A stretch of DNA of 47,641 bases from Actinomycetes bacterium (GCA_023436775.1 JAEZHW010000026.1:1-47641), one strand, 5' to 3'. Shown: positions 40,333 to 47,641, numbered from the stretch's first letter. Notes: a model not told the origin generated them from the letters alone. Numbers and translations are program-made.

Positions 40333-40950
40333 TCATCGCAGCAATTGTGCCAAGACCGCCATGGTGTCGAGTGTGCTGTATCCCCAGACACCAGCGACCG
40401 CGGCCAGGGCAACCATATTGCGCCCGGCGTTCCCCTGCAGACCTGCGGTCGAGCGCAGGGCCTGGTAGTTCCGCGGCGTGAAGGGGGATGCGTGCTCCGT
40501 GACGGACGTTCCGAGGTCCCGGAGATGGTGCACTACCTGATCGAGGACCGGGGCGGGCCAATCCCATTCGGTGAACTCCGCGCCAGCCTGCCGGTCCTTA
40601 CGGGTGATCAACACTGCAGTGACCAGACGGCCACCCGACCGTCCGAACTGTGCTCGGTGGACGGTGTCCAGATGTGTGGCTGACAACGGCTTCGACGCGC
40701 CGAATACCCCGTATCGTTTGAGGCCATCGTCAGTCAGGACCACCCGCATTCGAGAGTGGTAGCGGTGCAGTATCCACAGCAGCAGCGCACTGGCGGTGAT
40801 GAGGATCACTGCTTTGAACCGAAGCGCAAATGTGGGAGGAGCGAACCCGAGGATCGCTGCGCCCGCGACGGCGGTGATGACAGCAAGAATCCGAACCACG
40901 GCCAGCGCAGCGGACTTGCGTGGGTACAACGTCGTTGTGGTAGTCGTCAT
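40333..40950 (-). CDS. membrane protein with bacterial PH-like domain
   Basis: Encodes 205 residues. Two adjacent membrane helices (about 14-35 and 43-62) are followed by a basic turn and a cytoplasmic beta-rich region (about 66-130; MRVVLTDDGLKRYGVFG, with Thr/Gly turns and a tryptophan motif EWDWP), the pattern of small bPH/DUF proteins. A C-terminal hydrophobic helix is present near 180-200. No enzyme motif is seen. It has the same layout as the next minus-strand gene at 41074, suggesting related proteins. AGGGGGA precedes the ATG. Confidence 0.72.
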   Translation of the reverse strand: MTTTTTTLYPRKSAALAVVRILAVITAVAGAAILGFAPPTFALRFKAVILITASALLLWILHRYHSRMRVVLTDDGLKRYGVFGASKPLSATHLDTVHRAQFGRSGGRLVTAVLITRKDRQAGAEFTEWDWPAPVLDQVVHHLRDLGTSVTEHASPFTPRNYQALRSTAGLQGNAGRNMVALAAVAGVWGYSTLDTMAVLAQLLR

Positions 40951-41073
40951 GAAGTCCCCCTGGATCCCCTGAGCCTCATTGCGCCACTAGGCTAGCGCCG
41001 CGGTTGGTCTCAGGCTAGGGCAGGACTGTGGTCTTCGGGCGGCCAAACGTAGGAACTGCTCGGCGCGGAGACG

Positions 41074-41682
41074 TCAGCGGTCGGCGTATCCACCAAAGAA
41101 CCAGACGCCGACGGCGACGACCGCAATGATCACCACCGCGATGAGCGCGCCGAGCAGCATCCCGTGTCGTTCCCAGTACGGCAAGGTGCCTGGGAAGCGT
41201 TCTGCGGCTTCAGCCGTGGACAAGATCCCGACCCGGTCGGTCGTGGGCACACCCAGACGTTGCAGGTGTGCCAGCACGCGGAGAAAATCGTTGCGCTGCC
41301 AGGCGCCGGCCGTGATGACCGCGCCTTGGCCGCCATCGCGACGACGCAGCACGAGGCGTTCGGTCGGTCGGCCGCGCGGGGCTACGTGCGTGAAGGTTGC
41401 CGCCTCGGCGAGGTCTGCTGCGAAGAGCTGGCGCTCGCGTCCGATCCACGTCTTCCAGACGAGGCCGGTGGGGGTGAGCGTGATGCGGCTCACCAGGCCG
41501 TGCAGTGCTACGGCGATTGCGCCAAGAATGAACAGCGGCGTGATGATGCCAACGCGGACCGAAATGTCGATCCGGCTCCGCGTAAATTCGGTCAGGACCA
41601 GGGTGGCGATGCAAGCCAAGGTCAACAGGCCGAGATGCTTCCAGGTCTGCCGTTGGGACGGGCGAAGTTCGTCGGTGTTCAC
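41074..41682 (-). CDS. membrane protein with bacterial PH-like domain
   Basis: Encodes 202 residues from a GTG with AAGGAG 11 nt upstream. Two membrane helices (about 16-33 and 41-62) precede a beta-rich domain (about 65-120; ITLTPTGLVWKTWIGRERQ, RLVLRRRDGG, with a final helix NDFLRVLAHLQRLG), as in bacterial PH domains. A third hydrophobic helix (about 174-197) ends the protein. Function unknown. It resembles the neighbouring 40333-40950 protein in architecture. It is divergent from ffh. Confidence 0.72.
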   Translation of the reverse strand: MNTDELRPSQRQTWKHLGLLTLACIATLVLTEFTRSRIDISVRVGIITPLFILGAIAVALHGLVSRITLTPTGLVWKTWIGRERQLFAADLAEAATFTHVAPRGRPTERLVLRRRDGGQGAVITAGAWQRNDFLRVLAHLQRLGVPTTDRVGILSTAEAAERFPGTLPYWERHGMLLGALIAVVIIAVVAVGVWFFGGYADR

Positions 41683-41793
41683 GGGCGGTGCTGCTCCTTC
41701 ACGGCGGTCGGATGCCTCGCCCAGTCTCGCAGGAGCGGCCGATCGGGGCTAGCAACCACGCTCAGGTCGGCGACGGTGATCGGACCATGCACC

Positions 41794-41818
41794 GCCCCTG
41801 GACATTCTTTCCAGGGGC
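41794..41818. repeat. inverted repeat in front of ffh
   Basis: GCCCCTGG (41794-41801) and CCAGGGGC (41811-41818) are perfect inverted copies around 9 bp, ending 17 bp before the ffh -10 box. It covers the expected -35 position, so it could be an operator. Confidence 0.45.
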
Positions 41819-41835
41819 TTCGAGCGCCTGCCCGG

Positions 41836-41841
41836 TAGACT
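41836..41841 (+). promoter_or_regulatory. -10 box of ffh
   Basis: TAGACT lies 9 nt before the ffh ATG, predicting a 5' UTR of only 2-3 nt. Confidence 0.6.
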
Positions 41842-41850
41842 CGAGGCACT

Positions 41851-43428
41851 ATGGCGATGTTTGGGAACCTTTCCGATCGACTGATCGAGACCTTCAAGGG
41901 TCTGCGCACCAAGGGCAAGCTCACCCCGGCCGACGTGGACGGGACGGTCCGCGAGATTCGTCGCGCCCTGCTGGAGGCGGACGTCGCGCTGGACGTGGTG
42001 AAGTCCTTCACTGCCGCCGTGCGCGAACGCGCGCTCTCGGACGAGGTCAACAAGGCGCTGAACCCGGCGCAGCAGGTCGTCAAGATCGTCAACGAGGAAC
42101 TGATCGAGATCCTCGGTGGCCAGCAGCGTCGACTGCAGTTCGCCAAGAATCCGCCGACCGTCATCATGCTGGCCGGTCTGCAGGGTGCTGGTAAGACCAC
42201 CCTCGCCGGCAAGCTGGCCAAGCACCTCGCCGGTGAAGGGCACACCCCGCTGTTGGTGGCCGCTGACCTGCAGCGCCCCAACGCCGTGAACCAGCTCCAG
42301 GTCGTTGGCGAGCAGGCCGGAGTGGCAGTGTTCGCCCCAGAACCCGGCAACGGCAAGGGCGACCCGGTCAAGGTCTCCAAGCAGGCAGTGAAGTACGCCA
42401 AGGACAAGCTGCACGACATCGTCATCATTGACACCGCCGGTCGCCTCGGTGTGGATGCGGAACTGATGCAGCAGGCCTCGGACATTCGCAAGGCCACCGA
42501 CCCGGACGAGGTGCTCTTCGTCATCGACGCCATGATCGGTCAGGACGCGGTCACCACGGCCAAGGCCTTCCAGGACGGCGTGGGCATTACCGGTGTGGTG
42601 CTGACCAAGCTCGATGGTGACGCCCGAGGCGGTGCCGCGCTGTCGGTCGCATCCGTCACCGGCGCTCCGATCATCTTCGCGTCCACTGGTGAGCGCCTCG
42701 ACGAGTTCGAGCCCTTCCACCCGGACCGCATGGCTAGCCGCATCCTTGACCTCGGTGACATGCTCACCCTGATCGAGCAGGCCCAGCAGAACTTTGACGC
42801 CGAGGAAGCACGCAAGGTCGCCGAGAAGATCGCGACGGACCGCTTCACGCTCGAAGACTTCCTGCAGCAGATGCAGCAGCTCAAGAACATGGGCTCGATC
42901 AAGAAGATGATCGGCATGCTGCCAGGCGCGGGTGCCATGCGCCAGCAGCTCGACGCCTTCGACGAGCGCGAGATCGTGCGCACTGAGGCCATCATCCAGT
43001 CGATGACTCCGGCCGAGCGTCAAAACCCGAAGCTGCTCAACGGTCAGCGCCGTCTGCGCATCGCCAAGGGTTCGGGCATGACCGTCACCGACGTGAACCA
43101 GCTCATCGCCCGCTTCGAGCAGGCCGCCAAGATGATGAAGACCGTCGCTCGCGGCGGCGTGCCCCAGGTTCCCGGCGTCGGGCCAATCCCGGGCGCGGGC
43201 TTCGCCGGCGGTCGCGGCAAGCAGCCTGCTGGCAAGAAGAAGAAGGGGTCGAAGTCGGGCAACCCCGCCAAGCGCGCGGCTGAGAACGCGCGGCTTGCCG
43301 CGGGTGGAGCAGCCCAGGCGCCGGCAGCAGGCTCCGGATTCGGCCTCGGCGGTGGGGCGGCGGCGCCCGGCGGCCTGGCTGGGGACGAGCTCGAGCAGAT
43401 GCAGCGCTTGCTGCGTGGCGGCCGCTAA
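41851..43428 (+). CDS. ffh: signal recognition particle protein Ffh
   Basis: Encodes 525 residues, longer than the usual 450 because of a Gly/Ala/Lys-rich tail. The N domain is about 1-90. GLQGAGKTT at 109-117, DLQRPNAVNQL, DTAGRLG, TKLDGDARGG and GERLDEFEPF complete the GTPase. The Met-rich M domain (about 300-440; QQMQQLKNMGSIKKMIGMLPG, the RIAKGSGM RNA-binding motif) binds 4.5S RNA and signal sequences. The tail from about 445 has KKKKGSK and Gly-rich stretches. It targets nascent membrane proteins together with FtsY. Confidence 0.97.
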   Translation: MAMFGNLSDRLIETFKGLRTKGKLTPADVDGTVREIRRALLEADVALDVVKSFTAAVRERALSDEVNKALNPAQQVVKIVNEELIEILGGQQRRLQFAKNPPTVIMLAGLQGAGKTTLAGKLAKHLAGEGHTPLLVAADLQRPNAVNQLQVVGEQAGVAVFAPEPGNGKGDPVKVSKQAVKYAKDKLHDIVIIDTAGRLGVDAELMQQASDIRKATDPDEVLFVIDAMIGQDAVTTAKAFQDGVGITGVVLTKLDGDARGGAALSVASVTGAPIIFASTGERLDEFEPFHPDRMASRILDLGDMLTLIEQAQQNFDAEEARKVAEKIATDRFTLEDFLQQMQQLKNMGSIKKMIGMLPGAGAMRQQLDAFDEREIVRTEAIIQSMTPAERQNPKLLNGQRRLRIAKGSGMTVTDVNQLIARFEQAAKMMKTVARGGVPQVPGVGPIPGAGFAGGRGKQPAGKKKKGSKSGNPAKRAAENARLAAGGAAQAPAAGSGFGLGGGAAAPGGLAGDELEQMQRLLRGGR

Positions 43429-43648
43429 GCCGCACGGCGGTCTGGGAAGCGCCCACCGGCTCGTCGAATCAACCGTCCAAACCGGTCACGGGATTACCGA
43501 AACCGGCCGAAGTCTGTCAGAATGGTCTGTTGTTGAGTCTTAACGCCGACCCTCTCTCACGGCAGACGGATTCCCACCGAGCTTTCGCGCGCCCCGTGCA
43601 CCCCACCGTGGCGTCGAGTTCACACGTACCAACTCAAATGGAGAATTT

Positions 43649-44110
43649 GTGGCTGTCAAGATCCGCCTGAAGCGCCTCGGTAAGATCCGTGCGCCGTACT
43701 ACCGCATCGTTGTGGCCGACTCGCGCACCAAGCGCGATGGTCGCGTGATTGAAGAAATCGGCAAGTACCACCCGACCGAGCACCCCTCGTTCATCGAGGT
43801 CAATTCGGAGCGTGCCCAGTACTGGCTGAGCGTCGGCGCCCAGCCGACCGAGCAGGTCCTGGCCCTCCTGAAGCTCACCGGTGACTGGGGCAAGTTCAAG
43901 GGCGACAAGAACGCCAAGAGCACCGTCCTCCCGGTCGAGGCCAAGCCGGTCTTCCAGGCCGACGAGAAGAAGGCCCCGGTGCTGAAGCCGAAGAGCGAGA
44001 AGAAGGCCGAGAAGGCCGAAGCCGCTGCTGAGGAAGCCGCCGTCGAGGCTGCGACTGAAGAGGTCGCCGCTGACGAGGCTGCTGCCGAGGCTCCCGCCGA
44101 AGAGGCCTGA
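43649..44110 (+). CDS. rpsP: 30S ribosomal protein S16
   Basis: Encodes 153 residues from a GTG preceded by GGAG. Residues 1-80 are a standard bS16 (VKIRLKRLGKIRAPYYRIVV start, YWLSVGAQPTEQV). An Ala/Glu/Lys-rich tail of about 60 residues follows, common in actinobacteria. It is first in rpsP-khpA-rimM-trmD. The 220-bp upstream region has a CAGAAT box near 43520 as a possible promoter. Confidence 0.97.
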   Translation: MAVKIRLKRLGKIRAPYYRIVVADSRTKRDGRVIEEIGKYHPTEHPSFIEVNSERAQYWLSVGAQPTEQVLALLKLTGDWGKFKGDKNAKSTVLPVEAKPVFQADEKKAPVLKPKSEKKAEKAEAAAEEAAVEAATEEVAADEAAAEAPAEEA

Positions 44111-44355
44111 TGACGGTGCTCGCCAGCGCGCTGCAGCACCTCGTCGAGGGCATCGTTGAGCACCCGGAGTCGGTGCGCGTGGAATCCTCTGAGGGTCCCC
44201 GTGGCGAACTCCTGGAACTCGTGGTGCACTCCGACGACCTCGGCCGAGTGATCGGTCGTTCGGGTCGCACGGCCAAGGCCCTGCGGACCGTGGTGGGCGC
44301 GCTGGCGAAGGATCGTCGAGTCCGTATCGACATCCTCGATACTGACGAAGCGTGA
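44110..44355 (+). CDS. khpA: KH-domain RNA-binding protein KhpA
   Basis: Encodes 81 residues, a single KH domain with the GxxG loop as GRSG in DLGRVIGRSGRTAKALR. KhpA acts with KhpB (Jag) in RNA binding linked to cell division and envelope control. It sits between rpsP and rimM in the typical place, with a 1-bp overlap upstream and a 4-bp overlap downstream. Confidence 0.93.
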   Translation: MTVLASALQHLVEGIVEHPESVRVESSEGPRGELLELVVHSDDLGRVIGRSGRTAKALRTVVGALAKDRRVRIDILDTDEA

Positions 44356-45002
44356 GCAGCGAATCGCAGTCTCAGCCCGCGACGAATCGTCGTCGCGGTC
44401 GGGACGAGGTGAAGGCGCCCGCCGAGGGCGCGCTGCGTATCGGCCGTGTGCTCAAGCCACACGGTCTGAAAGGCGCACTCAAGCTTGAACTCCACACGGA
44501 TGCGCCCGAGAAGCGTTTCGCCTCGGGCGCATCGGTGTTGACCGTCGCTGGACCGACCTCCACCTGGATCGGTTCTGAACTGACGGTTCGCGAACTGCGC
44601 TGGTACAACGACCAGCCGGTCGTGTTCTTCGAAGAGATCCCGGACCGCACCGCCGCCGAGGCGCTGGTCCCGGTTGAGCTCTGGGTCGTCCCGGATGCGG
44701 ATGATGCCTCGGACGAGGATGACGCCTGGTACGACCACGAACTGGTAGGCCTGAACGTGCGCCGCGACGGCGTGGTGATCGGCATTGTGCAGCGGGTCGA
44801 TCACTTGCCGGCGCAGGACCTGCTCGTGGTGGGTACGCCCACCGGCGACGTGCTGGTGCCCTTCGTTTCGGCGATCGTGCCCGAGGTGAACCCCGCCGAA
44901 GGCTACCTGGTGGTCACCCCGCCGGCAGGCCTGTTTGAACCGGTCCCTGGTGCCGAACCGGATCGCCCCGAGCCGGGCATCCCCGCCGACCTGGACGACT
45001 GA
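44352..45002 (+). CDS. rimM: ribosome maturation factor RimM
   Basis: Encodes 216 residues from a GTG overlapping khpA. After a polar N-terminus of about 28 residues, the RimM N domain begins with RIGRVLKPHGLKGALKLELHTD, and the PRC-barrel C domain contains DAWYDHELVGLNVRRDG and VPFVSAIVPEVN. It assists 16S 3'-domain assembly. The extra N-terminal residues are charged and probably disordered; no in-frame ATG lies closer to the domain. Confidence 0.95.
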   Translation: MSSESQSQPATNRRRGRDEVKAPAEGALRIGRVLKPHGLKGALKLELHTDAPEKRFASGASVLTVAGPTSTWIGSELTVRELRWYNDQPVVFFEEIPDRTAAEALVPVELWVVPDADDASDEDDAWYDHELVGLNVRRDGVVIGIVQRVDHLPAQDLLVVGTPTGDVLVPFVSAIVPEVNPAEGYLVVTPPAGLFEPVPGAEPDRPEPGIPADLDD

Positions 45003-45052
45003 GCCCCAGGCGCGGGCCCAGCCATCGCGCCGCCGCCTCAGGCCAGACCCTC

Positions 45053-45058
45053 TAGGAT
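45053..45058 (+). promoter_or_regulatory. -10 box of leaderless trmD
   Basis: TAGGAT ends 7 nt before the trmD GTG. It indicates a promoter inside the rpsP-trmD cluster. Confidence 0.6.
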
Positions 45059-45065
45059 CGAAGGC

Positions 45066-45776
45066 GTGCTGCGGATCGACCTGGTGAGTATCTTCCCCGA
45101 GTATTTCGGGGTGCTCGACGTGTCCCTGATGGGTCGTGCCCAGCAGACCGGGCTGCTCGATGTGCGCGCCCATGATCTGCGCACGTGGACGCACGACCGG
45201 CACCGCACCGTTGACGACACCCCGTACGGCGGTGGCGCTGGCATGCTGATGCGCCCGGAACCGTGGGGCGAGGCGCTGGACGAGTTGCTGTCCGACGATG
45301 ATGACCCGGTGGTGATCTTCACCGATGCCGCCGGCGAGCCATTCCGGCAGGCGACCGCACGCGAGCTCTCGCAGGAGCGCCGCCTGATCTTCTGCTGCGG
45401 CCGCTACGAGGGCATCGACGCCCGCGTTCCCGAGCACACCGCCAGCCGCGCCCGGGTGCGCAGCTTCAGTATCGGCGACTATGTGCTCAACGGTGGGGAA
45501 GTGGCCGCCCTGGTCATGGTCGAGGCGATCGCCCGGCTGGTCCCCGGCGTGATGGGCAACCCCGAAAGCGCCGTTGAGGAGAGCCACGAGGATGGCCTGC
45601 TCGAATACCCCGGTTACACCAAGCCAGCCGAGTGGCGCGGCCTGGAAGTGCCCGAGATCCTGCGCAGTGGCGACCACGGCAGGATCGCGAAGTGGCGGCA
45701 CGAGCAGCGGGTGGAGCGCACCCGACGGCTGCGTCCGGACCTGCTCGGCGAGGCGCCAGCGGCCGATCTGAACTAG
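45066..45776 (+). CDS. trmD: tRNA (guanine37-N1)-methyltransferase
   Basis: Encodes 236 residues from a GTG; LRIDLVSIFPEYF is the normal start. The SPOUT knot motifs are DDTPYGGGAGMLMRPEP, FCCGRYEGIDARV and SIGDYVLNGGEVAALV. It methylates G37 of tRNAs with a G at position 36 and prevents +1 frameshifts. Length is typical. Confidence 0.97.
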   Translation: MLRIDLVSIFPEYFGVLDVSLMGRAQQTGLLDVRAHDLRTWTHDRHRTVDDTPYGGGAGMLMRPEPWGEALDELLSDDDDPVVIFTDAAGEPFRQATARELSQERRLIFCCGRYEGIDARVPEHTASRARVRSFSIGDYVLNGGEVAALVMVEAIARLVPGVMGNPESAVEESHEDGLLEYPGYTKPAEWRGLEVPEILRSGDHGRIAKWRHEQRVERTRRLRPDLLGEAPAADLN

Positions 45777-45871
45777 TTCAGTCTCGGCCATCCTGCCCAG
45801 AATTGCGGGGCAGTCGCAGCGGCCACAGCCGAACCTGGGCCCCCTCCCGCCTGGCTTTCAGGCTCCCGGGT

Positions 45872-45877
45872 TAGCCT
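45872..45877 (+). promoter_or_regulatory. -10 box of the leaderless membrane protein gene
   Basis: TAGCCT ends 6 nt before the ATG at 45884. Confidence 0.65.
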
Positions 45878-45883
45878 GGGGGC

Positions 45884-46477
45884 ATGTCTGAAGCGTTCCG
45901 CGCCTCCGTCACCCGAACCCTCTTTCCCGCGATTCTCGTGCTGCCTGCGCTGCATTTGATCATGGCTGGGGTTGCCGGTGGCGGCCAGTTCCTGCTCGCC
46001 CTGCTGCTGATTTTGCCCTTCTTGGCACTCGGTCAGCTCGTGCTGGCGACCCTTGCGCTGCTGCAGCTTCGCAACCTCCGCGAGCAGCCCCTCTCTTCGG
46101 CTGCGACCCTCTCGATCCTGGGCTGGTATGCCGCGGTCGTCGGTGCTGCGGTGTGGCGAGCGGCTCTGCTGCCCCTGATGCTGATCTCCATCCCGCTGCT
46201 GGCACTGTCGGTACTGCGCCTGGGTATCGACTTTGCGAGCAAGGCTGGCAACCTGCGCGACCGTCTGCGTGCCAGCGCGTCCAGCACCTTCCGCCGCGCT
46301 GACGAGGCGCCGCGCGTGCCCGAGTGGGAGCAGCCGGGCGCCAGCCGGGTCTACTTCTCGGCCGCCTCGAGCGCTGGGCGTGCTCACTACGCGCGTCGGA
46401 AGGCTGATTCGATGCCGCGGCAGACGGCTGAGGATGCACCAGTGCAATTGGGTGAACTCGTCCTCGTCGAGGACTAG
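45884..46477 (+). CDS. small membrane protein of unknown function
   Basis: Encodes 197 residues. Four hydrophobic helices occupy about 11-110: VLPALHLIMAGVAGG, LLALLLILPFLALGQLVL, an Ala-rich one near 72-87 and LLPLMLISIPLLALSVL. A basic amphipathic stretch follows (about 117-135), then a soluble, Ser/Ala/Arg-rich tail. I do not recognise the family. It lies between trmD and rplS and has its own leaderless promoter, so it need not be part of either transcript. Confidence 0.75.
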   Translation: MSEAFRASVTRTLFPAILVLPALHLIMAGVAGGGQFLLALLLILPFLALGQLVLATLALLQLRNLREQPLSSAATLSILGWYAAVVGAAVWRAALLPLMLISIPLLALSVLRLGIDFASKAGNLRDRLRASASSTFRRADEAPRVPEWEQPGASRVYFSAASSAGRAHYARRKADSMPRQTAEDAPVQLGELVLVED

Positions 46478-46508
46478 CGCACCTGCCGGTACCGCCGGTC
46501 CTGCTCGT

Positions 46509-46537
46509 TTGCGCGGACTGGACGCGGATGACACAAT
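46509..46537 (+). promoter_or_regulatory. candidate promoter of rplS
   Basis: TTGCGC (46509-46514), 17 nt, and CACAAT (46532-46537) suggest a start near 46544 and a 5' UTR of about 140 nt. Such a leader could carry autoregulation by L19; I see only a small CACG/CGTG hairpin near 46600 in it. Confidence 0.4.
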
Positions 46538-46685
46538 AGATGTTTGTGCCTGGTCAGTACCGCCACAGGGGTGCTGACTGTTCGGGCGAAGTACCCAACA
46601 CACGTATTCGCGTGATCTGAGCCGATTGCCGGTTCGGATCCGATCCGCCGCCAGCCTGTGGTGGTTGCAGAGAAGAGAATGAGAC

Positions 46686-47030
46686 ATGAGCAGCCTGCTC
46701 GATTCCATTGACGCCGCGAGCCTGCGCAGCGACATCCCCGAGTTCCGTGCCGGTGACACCGTCAAGGTGCACGTGAACATCATCGAAGGTAACCGTAGCC
46801 GCGTGCAGGTCTTCCAGGGTGTTGTCATCGCTCGCTCGGGTTCGGGTGTCCGCGAGACCTTCACCGTCCGTAAGATCAGCTTCCAGGTCGGTGTGGAGCG
46901 TACCTTCCCGGTGCACTCGCCGGTGATTGAGCGCATCGAGGTCGTCACCCGCGGTGACGTCCGTCGTGCCAAGCTGTACTACCTGCGCAGCCTGACTGGC
47001 AAGAAGGCCAAGATCAAGGAAAAGCGCTAA
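46686..47030 (+). CDS. rplS: 50S ribosomal protein L19
   Basis: Encodes 114 residues, the normal length. FRAGDTVKVHVNIIEGNRSR, FQGVVIARSGSGVRETFTVRK and VERTFPVHSPVIERIEV are diagnostic for bL19. The usual lepB neighbour does not follow; a terminator comes directly after. Confidence 0.97.
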   Translation: MSSLLDSIDAASLRSDIPEFRAGDTVKVHVNIIEGNRSRVQVFQGVVIARSGSGVRETFTVRKISFQVGVERTFPVHSPVIERIEVVTRGDVRRAKLYYLRSLTGKKAKIKEKR

Positions 47031-47044
47031 TCACAGCACTTCGC

Positions 47045-47085
47045 ACGAACCGCCCTCCCGCCTCGGGACGGGCGGTTCGTCGTTT
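47045..47085 (+). terminator. terminator after rplS
   Basis: ACGAACCGCCC (47045-47055) and GGGCGGTTCGT (47070-47080) form a perfect 11-bp stem, with a further TCCCG/CGGGA closure in the loop, followed by CGTTT. Confidence 0.9.
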
Positions 47086-47189
47086 CCGCGCCGTGTGACG
47101 ACGCGACACGCCAAAGCGCTGAGGAATACCCGTTTTCAGACTCGAGGAGTAGCCTGACCCTGATATCACCGTGTGAACGGAGTGAACGC

Positions 47190-47288
47190 ATGACGGATCG
47201 CAGGAACGGACCCGCCGGGGGCCGCGCTGTGCTGATACGTCGGCGGACCTACGACTGTGCGCCCTGTCGCATGGTTGGGGTCAGCTAG
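47190..47288 (+). CDS. possible 32-residue small protein or leader peptide
   Basis: A 32-codon ORF with GGAG 7 nt before the ATG. It is Arg-rich (RRN, IRRRTYD) with CAPC near the end. The stop codon lies at the foot of a terminator hairpin, a layout seen in leader peptides that control transcription read-through. Only this context supports it; the ORF could be chance. The rest of the 350-bp gap between rplS and the HNH gene holds no other convincing feature. Confidence 0.35.
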   Translation: MTDRRNGPAGGRAVLIRRRTYDCAPCRMVGVS

Positions 47289-47325
47289 CGCTGTCGACTT
47301 GGTCGGCAGCGCTTTGTTGTTTTCG
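47287..47325 (+). terminator. rho-independent terminator upstream of the HNH gene
   Basis: AGCGCTG (47287-47293) and CAGCGCT (47307-47313) form a 7-bp stem followed by TTGTTGTTTT, the best U-rich tail in the window. It sits about 56 bp before the next gene, so it would act as an attenuator if transcription starts upstream. Confidence 0.7.
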
Positions 47326-47380
47326 TCGCACACACATCGACCCTGAAAGCCATTCAGGACGAACGAAGGACGGTGAAGCG

Positions 47381-47641
47381 ATGCGCACACTGGTACTGAA
47401 CGCTGGATACGAGCCACTCGCGGTAGTGACGTTCCGCCGCGCGCTCTTACTCGTGCTGCAGGACAAGGCATCGATTTTGATGGCCGACGAGGACCACCCA
47501 ATCCAGGGCGTCTCGACGGGCTTTGATCGACCGAGCGTGATCCTGCTGCACCGCTACGTCCGGCCGCCGGCGACGCGACGCAATCCGGTGAGTCGTGGCC
47601 GCGGGGTGGGCCCCGCCGCGGGGCGCGGCGGCGACAGCCGG
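47381..47641 (+). CDS. HNH endonuclease, 3' end missing
   Basis: About 87 codons run to the window edge without a stop. RTLVLNAGYEPLAVVTFRRA and the VLQDKASILM segment are the N-terminus of a widespread actinobacterial HNH endonuclease, preceded by GAAGGA. The HNH motif itself should come next but is not in the window. After about residue 70 the expected basic ARDGxxCxYC-type sequence is replaced by Gly/Arg-rich low-complexity coding from GC repeats, which looks like a frameshift or poor sequence at a contig end. Confidence 0.75.
   Translation, partial: MRTLVLNAGYEPLAVVTFRRALLLVLQDKASILMADEDHPIQGVSTGFDRPSVILLHRYVRPPATRRNPVSRGRGVGPAAGRGGDSR

Noticed and set aside
46540..46620. A 26-codon ORF in the rplS leader as a leader peptide
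   Set aside because: It has no Shine-Dalgarno, the -10 spacing does not fit a leaderless start, and it has no run of diagnostic codons.

Overview
The window is a stretch of high-GC (roughly two-thirds G+C by eye) actinobacterial chromosome. The order leuC-leuD-murA-plsC-gpsA / DUF3515 / thiL / rsmD-recG-coaD / yceD-rpmF-rnc-mutM / smc / ftsY / ffh / rpsP-khpA-rimM-trmD / rplS is the housekeeping backbone of Actinomycetota and looks most like Micrococcales. A family such as Microbacteriaceae is plausible but not proven. DUF3515, DUF3352, the cysteine-free L32 and the Ala/Glu-rich tail of S16 all point the same way. The right edge looks like a contig end inside an HNH endonuclease gene.

Layout. 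1-1.7 kb: an ECF-type sigma factor overlapping a DUF4349 membrane protein. 1.9-4.7 kb: a large acyl-CoA oxidase/dehydrogenase and a metallo-beta-lactamase-fold hydrolase. 4.7-7.3 kb: a metal-stress operon (CsoR-type repressor plus a CPH-type P1B-3 copper ATPase with His-rich tails at both ends) under a perfect 17-bp palindrome. 7.4-13.5 kb: a lipid kinase, a sortase-anchored adhesin with a probable thioester domain, tRNA-Glu(CTC), a UPF0114 protein, an LRV-repeat membrane protein, and terC behind a yybP-ykoY-like manganese riboswitch. 13.5-19 kb: leuCD-murA-plsC-gpsA, preceded by a leaderless 14-residue peptide with three consecutive Leu codons and an RNA fold that can hide the leuC ribosome binding site. 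19-24.3 kb: DUF3515 and thiL from overlapping divergent promoters, then a five-gene operon encoding a SipW-type (Ser/His) signal peptidase and four exported proteins that appear to share one small beta-rich domain. 24.3-30.9 kb: rsmD, recG, coaD, an SDR, yceD, rpmF, rnc, mutM. 30.9-33.8 kb: an accessory patch with a low-GC membrane-anchored HNH nuclease, a GH114 lipoprotein and an unrecognised protein. 33.9-47.6 kb: smc, a DUF3352 protein, ftsY, two PH-like membrane proteins, ffh, rpsP-khpA-rimM-trmD, a small membrane protein, rplS and the partial HNH gene.

Two themes run through the window. First, many genes look leaderless: a TANNNT box (often TAGACT, TAGGCT, TAGGAT or TAGCCT) ends 6-7 nt before the start codon. 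Second, regulation is often built into 5' RNA: leuC, terC and the SipW operon all have structured leaders. The best candidate for an undescribed system is the SipW operon. A major subunit, a dedicated peptidase, a membrane-anchored subunit, a minor subunit and a two-domain large subunit are encoded back to back, mostly with overlapping stop and start codons, which is what a small surface appendage would need. That role is inference.
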